Source: Helicobacter sp. MIT 99-5507
GTDB taxonomy: Bacteria; Campylobacterota; Campylobacteria; Campylobacterales; Helicobacteraceae
Direction of reading: 5' to 3'
Length of the DNA: 64,000 nucleotides
Assembly: GCF_003364295.1 (NCBI RefSeq)
Contig: NZ_NXLO01000003.1
Coordinates: 124,001 to 188,000 of the forward strand
In this document: one piece after another, positions 8,541 through 19,194 of the stretch
Numbering within the stretch: position 1 is the first letter of the stretch
Layout: each line of letters starts with the position of its first letter
The notes under the pieces: generated by a model
The model's input: the letters and a program-made list of their open reading frames with translations, nothing else
The model's database searches: none
Told to the model about the DNA's origin: nothing
Program-made: the position numbers and the translations under genes

Positions 8541-10026
8541 TCATAACTTCTTTAAAATTAAAAAGATAATTATAAATTATATCAATAAAACCTTCTACAA
8601 AAAATATTCCAAATATTGTTACAAATAATGCAATTGCAATTACGCCTACCATTGGATAAGACATATTTTGCATATATATCTTGGAATCTTGTGTAATTGG
8701 CTCTTTTAAAAACATATAAATAATAAGCTTCATATAATAATAAACAGCAATTGCACTATTTAAAAGAAGTATCAAAGCTAAGATATTATATCCCGCATTA
8801 ATAGATGAACTAATCAAATACATTTTACCCCAAAATAGTCCAAATGGTGGTATTCCACCAAGGGAAAGCATAAATATTGCAAAACTAACAGCAAGTAATG
8901 GCGATAATCTAACCAATCCACTAAATTTATCAAAAGGAAAAGAATATCTACTATCCCATTGTTTATTTTTATTATGGCTTAAATGAAGCATTCCAAATGC
9001 ACCAAGATTACTAAATAAAAATAACACCCAATACAAAAATAATGCAACCAAACTTTGAGTAGTGCCAATAAATATACAAGCAAGAACAAAAGCAGCTTGC
9101 GATATAGAGCTATATGCTAACATCCTTTGAACATCATTTTGCAGCAATGCAATAATATTTGGTATTGTTGTGCCAATTATTACAAATGCAAATAATATAT
9201 ATTTAATGATAGGAGTATCTACAAACATAAATACAGAGCAAACTCTAATAAGAACAACAAAGGCAGCAATTTTTGTAACAATTGACATATAAAATGCAAG
9301 TGGAGATGATGAGCCTTCATACACATCTGGCACCCAAGTATGAAATGGAACAAAAGATAATTTAAATCCAAGTGCTACAAATAAGAAAATAAAACCAAGT
9401 AAAACAAAATATTCTCCGCTGCCATATGCATTTATAAGTAATATGCTTTTTATTATATCGCTAATATTTATACTTCCGCTTCCTACATATACAAATAATA
9501 ATCCAAATGCAAAGATTCCGCTTCCAAGCGCGCCAAGTGTAAAATATTTGATACCAGCTTCTAGTGATTTTTCATTTTTAGCTAATGCAATAAGAGCATA
9601 TAAAGCAAGTGATGAGCTTTCTAATCCTAAAAATATTAATATCAAATTATTGCTTGATACCATAAATTGATAAGAAGCAATCATAAATAAAAATAATATA
9701 TAAAACTCACTGCATTCAAATTCACCAAATTTATCCTTAGAAATAGCTAGAAATATAAAAAGTAATGAAGATATAAGTATAATTATTTGCGATAGTGCAG
9801 ATAATCCATCAATGCTAATAAGTGAATAGAATCCAGTAATCATATTTTCTAAATCTAGTATAGATAATAAGCTAAGCAAAATAGAAATAGAGCTAATAGC
9901 AATGCATAGCCTTTTATTAAATTTATTTAAAATAATATCTATAATCAAAATTAAGATTCCACCACCTGCAATTAAGCACATTGGTAATATGCTTAAAATA
10001 TTTAGCGAACTAAAAGATAATGCCAT
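8527..10026 (-). CDS. nuoN: NADH-quinone oxidoreductase (complex I) subunit N
   Basis: One of three antiporter-like proton-pumping subunits of complex I in the inner membrane. 499 aa with about 14 hydrophobic segments. The conserved broken-helix region is seen at FHTWVPDVYEGSSSP, and the channel Lys/Glu positions lie in the preceding helices (LGLESSSLALY). The ATG follows AGGAGAG inside the end of nuoM, with one base between the genes. The 3' end overlaps pflA. Confidence 0.95.
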   Translation of the reverse strand: MALSFSSLNILSILPMCLIAGGGILILIIDIILNKFNKRLCIAISSISILLSLLSILDLENMITGFYSLISIDGLSALSQIIILISSLLFIFLAISKDKFGEFECSEFYILFLFMIASYQFMVSSNNLILIFLGLESSSLALYALIALAKNEKSLEAGIKYFTLGALGSGIFAFGLLFVYVGSGSINISDIIKSILLINAYGSGEYFVLLGFIFLFVALGFKLSFVPFHTWVPDVYEGSSSPLAFYMSIVTKIAAFVVLIRVCSVFMFVDTPIIKYILFAFVIIGTTIPNIIALLQNDVQRMLAYSSISQAAFVLACIFIGTTQSLVALFLYWVLFLFSNLGAFGMLHLSHNKNKQWDSRYSFPFDKFSGLVRLSPLLAVSFAIFMLSLGGIPPFGLFWGKMYLISSSINAGYNILALILLLNSAIAVYYYMKLIIYMFLKEPITQDSKIYMQNMSYPMVGVIAIALFVTIFGIFFVEGFIDIIYNYLFNFKEVMSGII

Positions 10027-10027
10027 C

Positions 10028-11560
10028 TTAATCTCTCCTATTTACTTTTAATATGAAATCTTTGCTTTCATTTAATATTGCTCTATTATATGTGAGAGCG
10101 ACTACTTCATTTGCTGCTACATCAATCTTATCAAGAACTGCTTTTGGATAGATTCCAAGCCAAATAATAATACATACAAGTGGAATTAATGCTATTTTTT
10201 CTCTAAGATTTATATCCTGTAATTCTTTATTTTTAGGATTTGTAATATTCCCTAAAAATACATTTCTAAATAAATTTAGCATATATACAGCACCAACTAT
10301 AATACTACTTCCAGCAAGTAATGCAATGATTACATTAACATTAAAAAATCCTAACAAACTAAGAAACTCGCCAACAAATCCCATAGTAAGCGGAAGCCCT
10401 ACGCTCCCCATCAAGGCAATGACAAAGATTATTGTAAATCTAGGCATAACACTAGCAATGCCACCATAATCTTTAATTAATTTTGTATGAGTTCTATCAT
10501 ATAAGATTCCAACCATCAAAAATAATGCTCCACTAATAATCCCATGACTTAACATAAAAAATATAGAGCCACTAATCCCTTCAACATTTAAAGCAAATGT
10601 CCCAAGCACAATAACACCCATATGAGCAATAGAGCTATATGCTATTACCTGCTTCATGTCATTTTGCACATATGCTATCATCGATGTATAAATCACCATA
10701 ATCACACATAAAATTGCAATAGGTAATATAAAAGAGATCGTTGCATCTGGAAAAAGAGGAAGCGAGAATCTAATAAATGCATACGAACCCATTTTAAGCA
10801 ATATTGAAGCAAGGATGATAGAGCCTACACTTGGAGCTTGTCCATGTGCGTATGGAAGCCAAGTATGAAATGGGAACATAGGAACTTTTACTGCAATACC
10901 AATAAAAAATGCGATAAATAATATCTGCTGTTTATCAAGACCTATATTTAAGAATCTATACCAATCAATGATACTAAAGCTCCATTTACCAGTCAAACTA
11001 TAATGCAAATAGGCACAGCACAATATTCCAAATAACATAAGGAGGGAAGCACTAAATGTATATAAGAAAAATTTGATTGCAGCATAGAGTTTTTTTTCTC
11101 CACCCCAAGCACCAATAATATATAACATTGGAATAAGAGAAAACTCCCAAAATATATAAAATAACATAACATCAAGGGCTATAAACACTCCAATCATAAC
11201 ACTCTCTAGTATCAATAATGAAACTAAAAAATGCTTAATTTTATCAACATTATTTAAATATATTATGGAAATAAGTGTCATAAATACACTTAATAAAACT
11301 AAAAATAATGAAATGCCATCAATTCCTACAAAATAACTAAATCCAATACTAGAGATAATATCTACTTGATTAACAAATCTAAATCCATTTTCTACATTTG
11401 AAGTATCAAATAAATACCATATCATAAGAGCTAAAATAAGCTCAATAATTGATACGGCGATAGCATAAATCTTAGCAAATTTTACATGAATGATATTACC
11501 ACACAATAATAAAGCTGATAATAATGGTAAAAATAAAACAATATTTAATAAATTCTCCAT
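10028..11560 (-). CDS. nuoM: Complex I subunit M
   Basis: Antiporter-like proton-translocating membrane subunit, 510 aa with about 14 helices. The family motif FHTWLPYAHGQAPS is present, followed by LLKMGSYAFIRF. A glutamate-containing helix (YIFWEFSLIPMLYIIGAWG) matches the essential Glu region of NuoM. Ribosome site AGGGA. Lies between nuoL and nuoN in the canonical order. Confidence 0.96.
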   Translation of the reverse strand: MENLLNIVLFLPLLSALLLCGNIIHVKFAKIYAIAVSIIELILALMIWYLFDTSNVENGFRFVNQVDIISSIGFSYFVGIDGISLFLVLLSVFMTLISIIYLNNVDKIKHFLVSLLILESVMIGVFIALDVMLFYIFWEFSLIPMLYIIGAWGGEKKLYAAIKFFLYTFSASLLMLFGILCCAYLHYSLTGKWSFSIIDWYRFLNIGLDKQQILFIAFFIGIAVKVPMFPFHTWLPYAHGQAPSVGSIILASILLKMGSYAFIRFSLPLFPDATISFILPIAILCVIMVIYTSMIAYVQNDMKQVIAYSSIAHMGVIVLGTFALNVEGISGSIFFMLSHGIISGALFLMVGILYDRTHTKLIKDYGGIASVMPRFTIIFVIALMGSVGLPLTMGFVGEFLSLLGFFNVNVIIALLAGSSIIVGAVYMLNLFRNVFLGNITNPKNKELQDINLREKIALIPLVCIIIWLGIYPKAVLDKIDVAANEVVALTYNRAILNESKDFILKVNRRD

Positions 11561-11570
11561 CTACAAATCC

Positions 11571-13400
11571 CTATAAAAACAACAACACTGCAAAAAGTAA
11601 AATAAATAATCCAAGCACGATTAAAAATAGCGAAGATGAGAGATTCCCATTTTGCATAAAACGAGCCTTGCCTCCATACCATAGAGTTATATTAGCAACC
11701 AAATCTACCATAAAATCAATAATCCTAATATCAACTTCTTTCCATAAAAACTTAGATAATGCATAATATGGCTTAATAATTACAATATCATACAAATGTG
11801 GAATATAATATTGATTTATAAGTAGTTTATAGATTTTTGAATCTTCTTTTATAAATCTAATCCCTTTTTTGTATATAAATATCGCAAAAAGCACACCGCA
11901 AATAGCACATAATAAAGCGATAGCAATTAACATATACAAAGTAAAAGATGAGACATTTAAAATACCTTTTGGTAAATAAAATTCTAAATAATCTCCTAGT
12001 GGATGCTCTAAGAATCCAGCAAATACTGCCAATATTGCAAGTGGCATCATAGGCAAAATCATTATTTTTGATGATTCATGTGGGTGTTCATCATGATTTT
12101 TTGGCACAAAAAATACAAGCATTAATAATCTAAAGCTATAAAATGCTGTGCAAAATGCAGCAATCAAAAGAACAATCCAAATAAAATAATGATTACTTAC
12201 AAAAGCAACTTCAAGTATTTTATCTTTTGAGAAAAAGCCAGCAAATGGGTAGATTCCAGATAGTGAAATAGAAGCTATAATCATCAAAATTGCTGTTTTT
12301 TTAAGATGATTAAACAAAGCACCCATCTTTGTAATATCCAATTTATCATTCATAGCATGCATTACATTTCCAGCACCAAGGAAAAGTAAAGATTTGAAAA
12401 ATGCATGCGTTGCCAAATGGAATAATGCAATATAATAATATCCAAGCCCAGCAGCAACAAACATATATCCAAGTTGAGAAAGCGTAGAAAATGCAATAAT
12501 TCTCTTTAAATCTTTATTGACAAGAGCCATACTTGCTGCAAACAATGCAACAAACGCCCCAAGACATGCAATAAAATTTCCAACATCAATATTATAATCA
12601 TAAATTGGATTCGCCCTAATTACCAAATACACACCTGCTGTTACCATTGTAGCAGCATGAATTAAAGCAGATACAGGTGTAGGTCCTTCCATCGCATCAG
12701 CAAGCCAAGTGTGTAGTGGAAATTGAGCAGATTTTCCCATAGCTCCAATAAATAATAAAATAGAAATCCAATACAACGCAGAATGTGAAATATCTCCAAC
12801 ACTTGAGAACACATCGCTATACTTTAAGCTACCAAATGAATAAAAAATAAGAAAGATTCCAATAAGCATTGCAAGATCTGCTATGCGATTGATTATAAAT
12901 GCTTCATTTGCAGCAAATGAAGCACTACTTTTTTTATACCAAAAACCAATAAGTAACCAAGAGCAAAGCCCAACCCCTTCCCAGCCTATAAATAACCCCA
13001 AAAAGTTATCACTCATCACAAGTATAAGCATAGAAAAAACAAAAGCACTAAGAAATACAAAAAATTTATTAAATCCTGTGTCATGTTCCATATAGCCGAT
13101 AGAATAGATAAAAACAAAAAGTGATACAATCAATACTACAAAAATCATCACCATTGTAACCCCATCTATCATAAAACCAAAGCTAGAAGAAAATGCTCCA
13201 GCAGCTATCCAACTGCTTATATTTATAGTTTCTATATTTCCATTTACTACACTTGGTGCAACAATAATGGCACATAATAATGAGAGAGAAAGTGAGGCTA
13301 TTGGAATGAGTGCTGCAATAATATTTTTTTTGCCAAGAGAAAAAAGACTAGAAAACAATGCGCCAAATAATGGAGCAAATAATATTAAACCAACTAACAT
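11571..13400 (-). CDS. nuoL: Complex I subunit L
   Basis: Largest antiporter-like subunit, which carries the long lateral helix at its C terminus. About 609 aa, multi-spanning. Motifs: WEGVGLCSWLLIGFW and HTWLADAMEGPTPVSALIHA. A TTG three bases upstream is in frame, but the GGAGGG ribosome site is spaced for the ATG at 13400. The protein continues through a hydrophilic segment to a final membrane helix (SSLFLIVLGLFILLFA). Confidence 0.96.
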   Translation of the reverse strand: MLVGLILFAPLFGALFSSLFSLGKKNIIAALIPIASLSLSLLCAIIVAPSVVNGNIETINISSWIAAGAFSSSFGFMIDGVTMVMIFVVLIVSLFVFIYSIGYMEHDTGFNKFFVFLSAFVFSMLILVMSDNFLGLFIGWEGVGLCSWLLIGFWYKKSSASFAANEAFIINRIADLAMLIGIFLIFYSFGSLKYSDVFSSVGDISHSALYWISILLFIGAMGKSAQFPLHTWLADAMEGPTPVSALIHAATMVTAGVYLVIRANPIYDYNIDVGNFIACLGAFVALFAASMALVNKDLKRIIAFSTLSQLGYMFVAAGLGYYYIALFHLATHAFFKSLLFLGAGNVMHAMNDKLDITKMGALFNHLKKTAILMIIASISLSGIYPFAGFFSKDKILEVAFVSNHYFIWIVLLIAAFCTAFYSFRLLMLVFFVPKNHDEHPHESSKIMILPMMPLAILAVFAGFLEHPLGDYLEFYLPKGILNVSSFTLYMLIAIALLCAICGVLFAIFIYKKGIRFIKEDSKIYKLLINQYYIPHLYDIVIIKPYYALSKFLWKEVDIRIIDFMVDLVANITLWYGGKARFMQNGNLSSSLFLIVLGLFILLFAVLLFL

Positions 13401-13412
13401 CAAAACCCTCCA

Positions 13413-13718
13413 CTAACCGTGCATCAAATTCAAATCATCTAAATCTAGATTCTTATGCTTTCTATACCAAAGAATAAGAAGTCCAAGCCCAACAGCAACT
13501 TCAGATGCGGCAATTGCAATGATAAAAAAAGCTATTATTTCGCCACTAATATCACTATAATATCTACCAGCACTAACAAGTCCAATATTTGCTGCATTTA
13601 AGATGATTTCTGTTGAAAAAAATATCATTAAAAGATTCTTTCTTCGCAAGATTCCAACAAGCCCAATTGCAAAAATAATAACACTTAATAACAAATAGTG
13701 ATTTAGAGATAGAATCAT
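13413..13718 (-). CDS. nuoK: Complex I subunit K
   Basis: Small MrpC-like membrane subunit of 101 aa with three helices. It carries the conserved acidic residues in the second and third helices (FFSTEIILNAANI and AASEVAVGLGL). Start overlaps the nuoJ stop by 4 bases (ATGA), indicating translational coupling. Ribosome site AAAGGAT. Confidence 0.96.
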   Translation of the reverse strand: MILSLNHYLLLSVIIFAIGLVGILRRKNLLMIFFSTEIILNAANIGLVSAGRYYSDISGEIIAFFIIAIAASEVAVGLGLLILWYRKHKNLDLDDLNLMHG

Positions 13719-14290
13719 AAATTATCCTTTATATTATCAAGCTTTGTATCATCAAATTTCATATCATCACAATTGCCACCTATATTTTTACTAACAAGTG
13801 CAATACCTGCAATAAGAGCGACAAGAAGCATTAGTGCTACTAATTCAAATGCTATTAAATAATTTGTAAATAACCCAATGCCTATACTCTCTACATTTCC
13901 ATCTATATTCATAGATTCTATTAAATTATTAACTTCATTATTATTGATACTAAGCACTCTAGGCAGCGATACAATAACTACAAGTATCAATGATACACCA
14001 AAACTAAGAAAGCATGCGATTTTCCTACTCTTATGCTTTTCTTTAATATCTTTTGCACTATCAAAAAACATCATACCAAATGCATACATAGCCATAATAG
14101 CACCTGTATAAACTGAAATTTGAACTACACCCAAGAATTCAGCCCCAAGATTAAAAAAGATTCCAGCTATAAAAATCATTCCACTTGCAAGAGCAGTCAT
14201 CGCATAAAGAATGTTTGTAGTAAATACAACGACACTAAAACAAAATATAATCAATGCACTAAATAAATAAAATGAAATAATCTCAAGCAT
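13715..14290 (-). CDS. nuoJ: Complex I subunit J
   Basis: Membrane subunit of 191 aa with five predicted helices, including GVVQISVYTGAIMAMYAFGM, which matches the conserved third helix whose pi-bulge is important in coupling. The C terminus is short, hydrophilic and acidic (DDMKFDDTKLDNIKD). Coupled to nuoK by a 4-base overlap. Confidence 0.95.
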   Translation of the reverse strand: MLEIISFYLFSALIIFCFSVVVFTTNILYAMTALASGMIFIAGIFFNLGAEFLGVVQISVYTGAIMAMYAFGMMFFDSAKDIKEKHKSRKIACFLSFGVSLILVVIVSLPRVLSINNNEVNNLIESMNIDGNVESIGIGLFTNYLIAFELVALMLLVALIAGIALVSKNIGGNCDDMKFDDTKLDNIKDNL

Positions 14291-14293
14291 AAA

Positions 14294-14905
14294 TCAACCT
14301 ACTTTCTCACTATCTACTTTTTTACTTGTCTCATCATTGCTTAGTGGAGTTGGTTTTATATTATTATCAGCATTAGGGCTTAGACTACCATATCCGCTAT
14401 ATTCATCAATCTGTCCTTTTTTAGCCAAAGCAAAAGATACTAATAAATCATCTTTTAATTTAAAATGAGCTCTTTGCTCGCTTGCATTTTCATATCTATT
14501 GCCATGCACTATTGCAAGCTCTGGACACACTTCTGCACAAAGCCCACAATAAATACATCTCCCAAAATTAATACTATAAGATTCTATATTTTTTCTACCA
14601 TCAATACCATATTTAGTATCAATTTTTATACAATTACTAACACATATTTTCTCACACAATCCACAGCCAATACATCTTTCATTTCCAGATTCTAACAATC
14701 TCATCAAATTGTGCACAGCCCTATATCTAGGAGATAGTGGAATCTTTTCAAGTGGGTATTTTATCGTTACTATTGTGCTTGGTTTAAATAACTCAAATAA
14801 AGTTAATTTTAGCCCTTTTAGCAAATCCAATGAAAATGTACGTTTTAAAAATCGCTTAAAACTTGGTGGTGGAGTTTGTGCTACTAATTTGTATTCTACT
14901 TTCAT
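14294..14905 (-). CDS. nuoI: Complex I subunit I (two [4Fe-4S] clusters)
   Basis: Peripheral-arm ferredoxin-like subunit passing electrons towards the quinone site. 203 aa. Two CxxCxxCxxxC motifs: [11 protein letters not shown] near residue 78 and [11 protein letters not shown] near residue 117, the ligands of clusters N6a and N6b. The C-terminal tail of about 40 residues is low-complexity and hydrophilic. ATG with AAAGGAT ribosome site; 10 bases after nuoH. Confidence 0.96.
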   Translation of the reverse strand: MKVEYKLVAQTPPPSFKRFLKRTFSLDLLKGLKLTLFELFKPSTIVTIKYPLEKIPLSPRYRAVHNLMRLLESGNERCIGCGLCEKICVSNCIKIDTKYGIDGRKNIESYSINFGRCIYCGLCAEVCPELAIVHGNRYENASEQRAHFKLKDDLLVSFALAKKGQIDEYSGYGSLSPNADNNIKPTPLSNDETSKKVDSEKVG

Positions 14906-14915
14906 AATTATCCTT

Positions 14916-15896
14916 TTATACTAAAACAATACCTGTTACTAATATATTTATAATAGCTATTGGCATTAATACTTTCCAGCAAACAGACATCAGCTGATCT
15001 GGCCTAACATGTGGAAATGTAGCTCTAACCCAAACAAATAAAAATATAAAAAATGCAACTTTTAGCAAAATCGCTATACCGCCAGGAATAAAACCAATAC
15101 TATTAAATCCACCAAAAAATACGATGCTTATTATAAATGCAATACTAAACATATTAGCATATTCACCAATAAAAAACATACCCCATTTTAAGCCACTATA
15201 TTCTGTGATATAACCAGATACGATTTCTGCTTCATGTTCAAGTAAGTCAAATGGTGTCCTATTCGTCTCTGCAAAACCAGCAATCAAAAACAACAAAAAT
15301 GCTACAGGTTGGGAAAAAATAAGCCAATCAAATATAGAATTGCTTTGATAATTATTAATATCTATTAATGAAAGCGAACCAACAATCATAATTGGCGCTA
15401 AAATAGATAATCCACTTACTACTTCAAAACTAAGCAATTGAGATACGGCTCTTGCAGCCCCTAAAAGTGAATATTTATTATTAGAACTCATACCTGCTAA
15501 AAGTGGTCCATACATACCAACAGCACTTACACTTAATACAAATAATAATCCAACATTAATATCAGAAATAATTGGCTTAATAGTCTGTCCAAATAAAGTA
15601 AATTCTGGCAAAAAAGGAATCGGAGCCATTGCAATAAAAGCAGTAGCCACAGCAATAATAGGTGCTAGGATAAAAATGATTTTATTTGCATTTTTAGGGA
15701 TAATATCCTCTTTTAAAAATAGTTTAATACCATCAGCTACAATTTGCAATAATCCCCAAGGTCCAACATGTGTAGGTCCAAGTCGTTTTTGTATAAGTCC
15801 TAGAAATTTTCTATCTAGGTAAGTGCCAAATCCAGCCAAAGCAGAAAAAATAGCAAGTAATATAATAATCTTTATAATAACTTCTAAAAAACTCAC
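14916..15896 (-). CDS. nuoH: Complex I subunit H
   Basis: Membrane subunit that forms the quinone tunnel together with NuoB and NuoD. 326 aa, about eight helices. The conserved loop [17 protein letters not shown] and the N-terminal [15 protein letters not shown] are intact. Uses a GTG start that overlaps the nuoG stop by 4 bases (GTGA). Confidence 0.96.
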   Translation of the reverse strand: MSFLEVIIKIIILLAIFSALAGFGTYLDRKFLGLIQKRLGPTHVGPWGLLQIVADGIKLFLKEDIIPKNANKIIFILAPIIAVATAFIAMAPIPFLPEFTLFGQTIKPIISDINVGLLFVLSVSAVGMYGPLLAGMSSNNKYSLLGAARAVSQLLSFEVVSGLSILAPIMIVGSLSLIDINNYQSNSIFDWLIFSQPVAFLLFLIAGFAETNRTPFDLLEHEAEIVSGYITEYSGLKWGMFFIGEYANMFSIAFIISIVFFGGFNSIGFIPGGIAILLKVAFFIFLFVWVRATFPHVRPDQLMSVCWKVLMPIAIINILVTGIVLV

Positions 15897-18151
15897 AATA
15901 AAACCCCTGCTTTAATATATTTTGTTTTTCCAAAAAACTTATCTGCATTGTTAATTTGTGGAGATATAGCAAAATATTCTCCATCCATATCAACATCAAT
16001 ATATATATTTGCTTCTATCTTGCCATATTCAGATTCTATCTTGATAATATCGCCTTCATTGCAATTTAATTTTTCTAAATATTCTTTTGAGACATAGATT
16101 CCGACATTGTAATCTAGATTCTTGCTATATTTTGTATATGGATAAAAATGCACACCAAAATCCCTCATATAAGCATTAGAATCTACATAATCAATCTTAA
16201 CAAACTTAATATCATCTATATAATAAGAGATTCTTGGGGCTATTGTTATACCTCGCAAATCAGCTCCATCATTTCCATATTTGTTATTTAATGTGATTTT
16301 GTCACTCTCAAAATCAAATCCCAAATATCTTCCTAATTGCTCTAAATAATCAATCTTATTATTTATTGGATAAAGTGGCAAAGTCTTATAATCTATATTT
16401 GTGATACTATCTTCTAATTGACTAAAATATGGCAATGCAAAATCATAACTAACGCTATCAAATACATAATCACCTTTTGCTCTAAAGCCAAGTCTATAGC
16501 CATCTACCTCATCATCAAAATCGATGGTATTGCAGATTCCATTTGCATTTGGACTAGGAGGAATAAAAATCACATCTATTTTATCTTCTATTTGAAGTGA
16601 AGCTAGAATCTTTGCTAAATAAGTAGCATTTGGATGAGCATATAAATCACTTCCAATCACTATAAGTGGCTTTGAAGAAAGCTTAGATTCTAGATTTAAG
16701 AAAGTTTCATAATCCAATTTTGCATTCATAAACAAATCATAATATTCTACATTTATATTTTTTTCTTCATCATCTTGTGTCATTTTGTGATTGATATTTA
16801 TCTTAGAATCTTCCAATACTTTTAATAATGGATTATTACAATCTAGAATCTTTAAAATAGCAAGTATTGCTGCATCATCGCTATTTGTAGCTAAATTGAT
16901 TGTAGTTACATTTTTTGATAATTTTGAAATAAGCTTATCGCTAAATGGATGAATATAAATAAAACTAGAATCTTTTTTTAGTTTTAATGTATTATTGATT
17001 TTATATCTAAGCAATGGATTCTCATTTTTTAAACTAGAGCCAATTGAAACAATCACTTTATAATTAGATATATCTTTTAGCATAGTATTTTTAGCACCAC
17101 TTCCATAATAGATGCTAATAAAATCTTTGTATTGTTTTAAAATATTATTTACTAATTTTACCCCAAGATTATTTTTTAATAATGCTAAAAATTTTGCCTC
17201 ATTATTTGTTACATTTCCGCCAACTATAATATTTTTTGCTCTCTTTATTGCATCTATTGCTACATCAAAATTATTTAAATCTAATTTTGGTGATATGTCA
17301 TATGCAAAACGACCCGCCCCGCATATAGGATTGAAATTGAAATCATTTGTAACGCGATAAATGTGATATTTGTTTTTAGAATCTTTTTTGCCTTCATAGA
17401 CGATTTTACAACCACTTGGACATAGGTTGCAAGTTGAGCTAACTTTATTTAATTCCCATGCATTGCTTGTATATTGAAAACTTTTCACACCAAGAGCCCC
17501 AACAGGACATACACTAACGCACTCACTACAATCTATACAAGGATTCTCACCTACAAAGCCTATAATACTTTTTTGTTTTCTATTCCAAACACTAAATGCA
17601 TCTTTTGGCATTCTTTCTTTCCAATATGCTGCATCAAGAGCTGGAGAATCTACTTTTACTGCTTTGATATTAGATTCGCCTAGATTATCTTTGCAGGTTG
17701 TTACACATCGCTCACACAATATACAAAGGCTAGGATCGTATTTTACATGTGACCAAGAAGCAAAAGTGTTAAAAGATGGTGAGACAAATAGATTTTGAGA
17801 ATTTACACCCATTAAAAGTGTGTAATCTTGCAATTCACATTCTCCACTTTTATCACATACACCACACTCTAGTGGGTGATTTACTACATAGCTTTTCATG
17901 ATATCTTTTCGTTCACTCTCTATTTCTTTTGTGCTTGTAATGATATTCATACCATCTTTGATTTTTGTATTGCAAGCATATGTTCGTTTTCCATCAACAT
18001 CAACCATACAAAGCTTACAGGCAAGAGTAGGAGAACATTTACTCAAATAACAAATTGCTGGAATAAAAATATTATTCTTTCGTGCAACCTCAAGAATGTA
18101 TTCACCCTCATTTGCTTCTAAATTAATATTATTAATAGTTATCTTTGCCAT
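15893..18151 (-). CDS. nuoG: Complex I subunit G (iron-sulfur)
   Basis: Peripheral-arm electron-wire subunit, 752 aa. The N-terminal ferredoxin domain has a [2Fe-2S] Cys set (CYLSKC, CKLCMV and a later C). Then come a His/Cys3 cluster (HPLECGVCDKSGEC), two ferredoxin-like sets (CILCERCVTTC and CIDCSECVSVC), and CNLCPSGC, which resembles the extra N7 site found in some bacteria. The C-terminal two thirds is a degenerate molybdopterin-oxidoreductase-like domain. Because this operon has no canonical NuoF, NuoG or its small partners may receive electrons from a protein donor such as flavodoxin or ferredoxin (inference from what is known of this phylum). Confidence 0.95.
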   Translation of the reverse strand: MAKITINNINLEANEGEYILEVARKNNIFIPAICYLSKCSPTLACKLCMVDVDGKRTYACNTKIKDGMNIITSTKEIESERKDIMKSYVVNHPLECGVCDKSGECELQDYTLLMGVNSQNLFVSPSFNTFASWSHVKYDPSLCILCERCVTTCKDNLGESNIKAVKVDSPALDAAYWKERMPKDAFSVWNRKQKSIIGFVGENPCIDCSECVSVCPVGALGVKSFQYTSNAWELNKVSSTCNLCPSGCKIVYEGKKDSKNKYHIYRVTNDFNFNPICGAGRFAYDISPKLDLNNFDVAIDAIKRAKNIIVGGNVTNNEAKFLALLKNNLGVKLVNNILKQYKDFISIYYGSGAKNTMLKDISNYKVIVSIGSSLKNENPLLRYKINNTLKLKKDSSFIYIHPFSDKLISKLSKNVTTINLATNSDDAAILAILKILDCNNPLLKVLEDSKININHKMTQDDEEKNINVEYYDLFMNAKLDYETFLNLESKLSSKPLIVIGSDLYAHPNATYLAKILASLQIEDKIDVIFIPPSPNANGICNTIDFDDEVDGYRLGFRAKGDYVFDSVSYDFALPYFSQLEDSITNIDYKTLPLYPINNKIDYLEQLGRYLGFDFESDKITLNNKYGNDGADLRGITIAPRISYYIDDIKFVKIDYVDSNAYMRDFGVHFYPYTKYSKNLDYNVGIYVSKEYLEKLNCNEGDIIKIESEYGKIEANIYIDVDMDGEYFAISPQINNADKFFGKTKYIKAGVLL

Positions 18152-18159
18152 ATATCACC

Positions 18160-18915
18160 TTAACTGACTTTATTTATAATAACTTTTTTATATCTATATC
18201 CACAATTGATATTTTCATCTATACTTAGGATACCAATCACACCACTTAAAGCAGAATCTAGAATACTCAAAGCTTTTATCTTAAAATCATCAAAACAAAT
18301 TTCAATGCAATCATTATTATTTATTTTCCAAGCCCTTGCAAATTCCTGTGAAAATCTCAACAATGGTTTTTGTGCCGATAATACAGAATCCACATACACT
18401 ATACAACCATTATTTTCAGGAAGATGGCTGATTTTTTCTATATTTGAGATTCTATTTTTTATTGTATAGATTCTATTTGTATCACTTCCTAAAAATGCGA
18501 TATTTATAGATTGTGCTAAATGAGAAAAAATATTTAATATATTTTTGCTTCTTTGGTGTAAATAAAAATTACTACCAAAGAGTAATAATGACTTCTTATG
18601 TGAGTAAAAACTTTTTTTGATTTCTTGCATTTCTTCTTCAGAGATATTTGTCTCAGATGTCAAATACCCATAATCTAGTGTTTTTATATAATCTTCTAGA
18701 TTTAAACCTTTATAAAAATCATGCAAAAATAGTGCAGCTACACCCTCTTCTGTGCCAGCCTCATATCGTATATAATGCTTTACTTGCATATCAAGTAGTG
18801 GATTTATATAAATATCGCTAGTAATATTTTTTGCATAAATACCAAGTGCTATTATAAAATCAAAATCATTTAAATACTTAGTATCAAAACTAGAATCTAT
18901 ATAATCTCTTATCAT
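18160..18915 (-). CDS. Non-canonical complex I protein at the NuoF position
   Basis: 251 aa. It sits where nuoF lies in other nuo operons but has no FMN/NADH-binding glycine-rich motif and no [4Fe-4S] Cys set; only a few scattered Cys are present. Segments such as FDFIIALGIYAKNIT and LLRFSQEFARAWKIN faintly recall the C-terminal domain of NuoG-type molybdopterin folds (my impression, not shown). The positional counterpart in H. pylori is HP1265, which is also not a true NuoF. It likely forms the electron-input end of complex I. Start overlaps the preceding stop by 4 bases. Confidence 0.75.
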   Translation of the reverse strand: MIRDYIDSSFDTKYLNDFDFIIALGIYAKNITSDIYINPLLDMQVKHYIRYEAGTEEGVAALFLHDFYKGLNLEDYIKTLDYGYLTSETNISEEEMQEIKKSFYSHKKSLLLFGSNFYLHQRSKNILNIFSHLAQSINIAFLGSDTNRIYTIKNRISNIEKISHLPENNGCIVYVDSVLSAQKPLLRFSQEFARAWKINNNDCIEICFDDFKIKALSILDSALSGVIGILSIDENINCGYRYKKVIINKVS

Positions 18916-19181
18916 AATGTTTCTTCTTTAGAATCTTGCATTTTTTCTTTTTTGATTACAATGCTCCAATCTACTTCATTAAATCTAATAGAATTTAAAA
19001 GCTGAAATCCAAGCGATTTTATAGAATCATTTGCCATATTTACAATGCTCCCATCGCTTCCATCTCCACCAATTTCAAATATAAAAATACCAACTTCGCC
19101 ATCACTTAATTCATCTTTTATAATTTCATTCATTCTATTTATAAAATCATTTTTATATTGTCTTAAATCATATCTTTTCAT
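18912..19181 (-). CDS. Non-canonical small complex I protein at the NuoE position
   Basis: 89 aa if it starts at the ATG at 19181, which follows AGGATTAGGG and lies just after the nuoD stop at 19195. An upstream in-frame ATG at 19235 lies inside nuoD and is less likely. The protein begins MKRYDLRQYKND, has no Cys and so cannot hold the [2Fe-2S] cluster of real NuoE. Counterpart by position of H. pylori HP1264. Proposed role: small structural or docking subunit for the electron donor that replaces NADH (inference). Confidence 0.75.
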   Translation of the reverse strand: MKRYDLRQYKNDFINRMNEIIKDELSDGEVGIFIFEIGGDGSDGSIVNMANDSIKSLGFQLLNSIRFNEVDWSIVIKKEKMQDSKEETL

Positions 19182-19194
19182 AAAAACCCTAATC

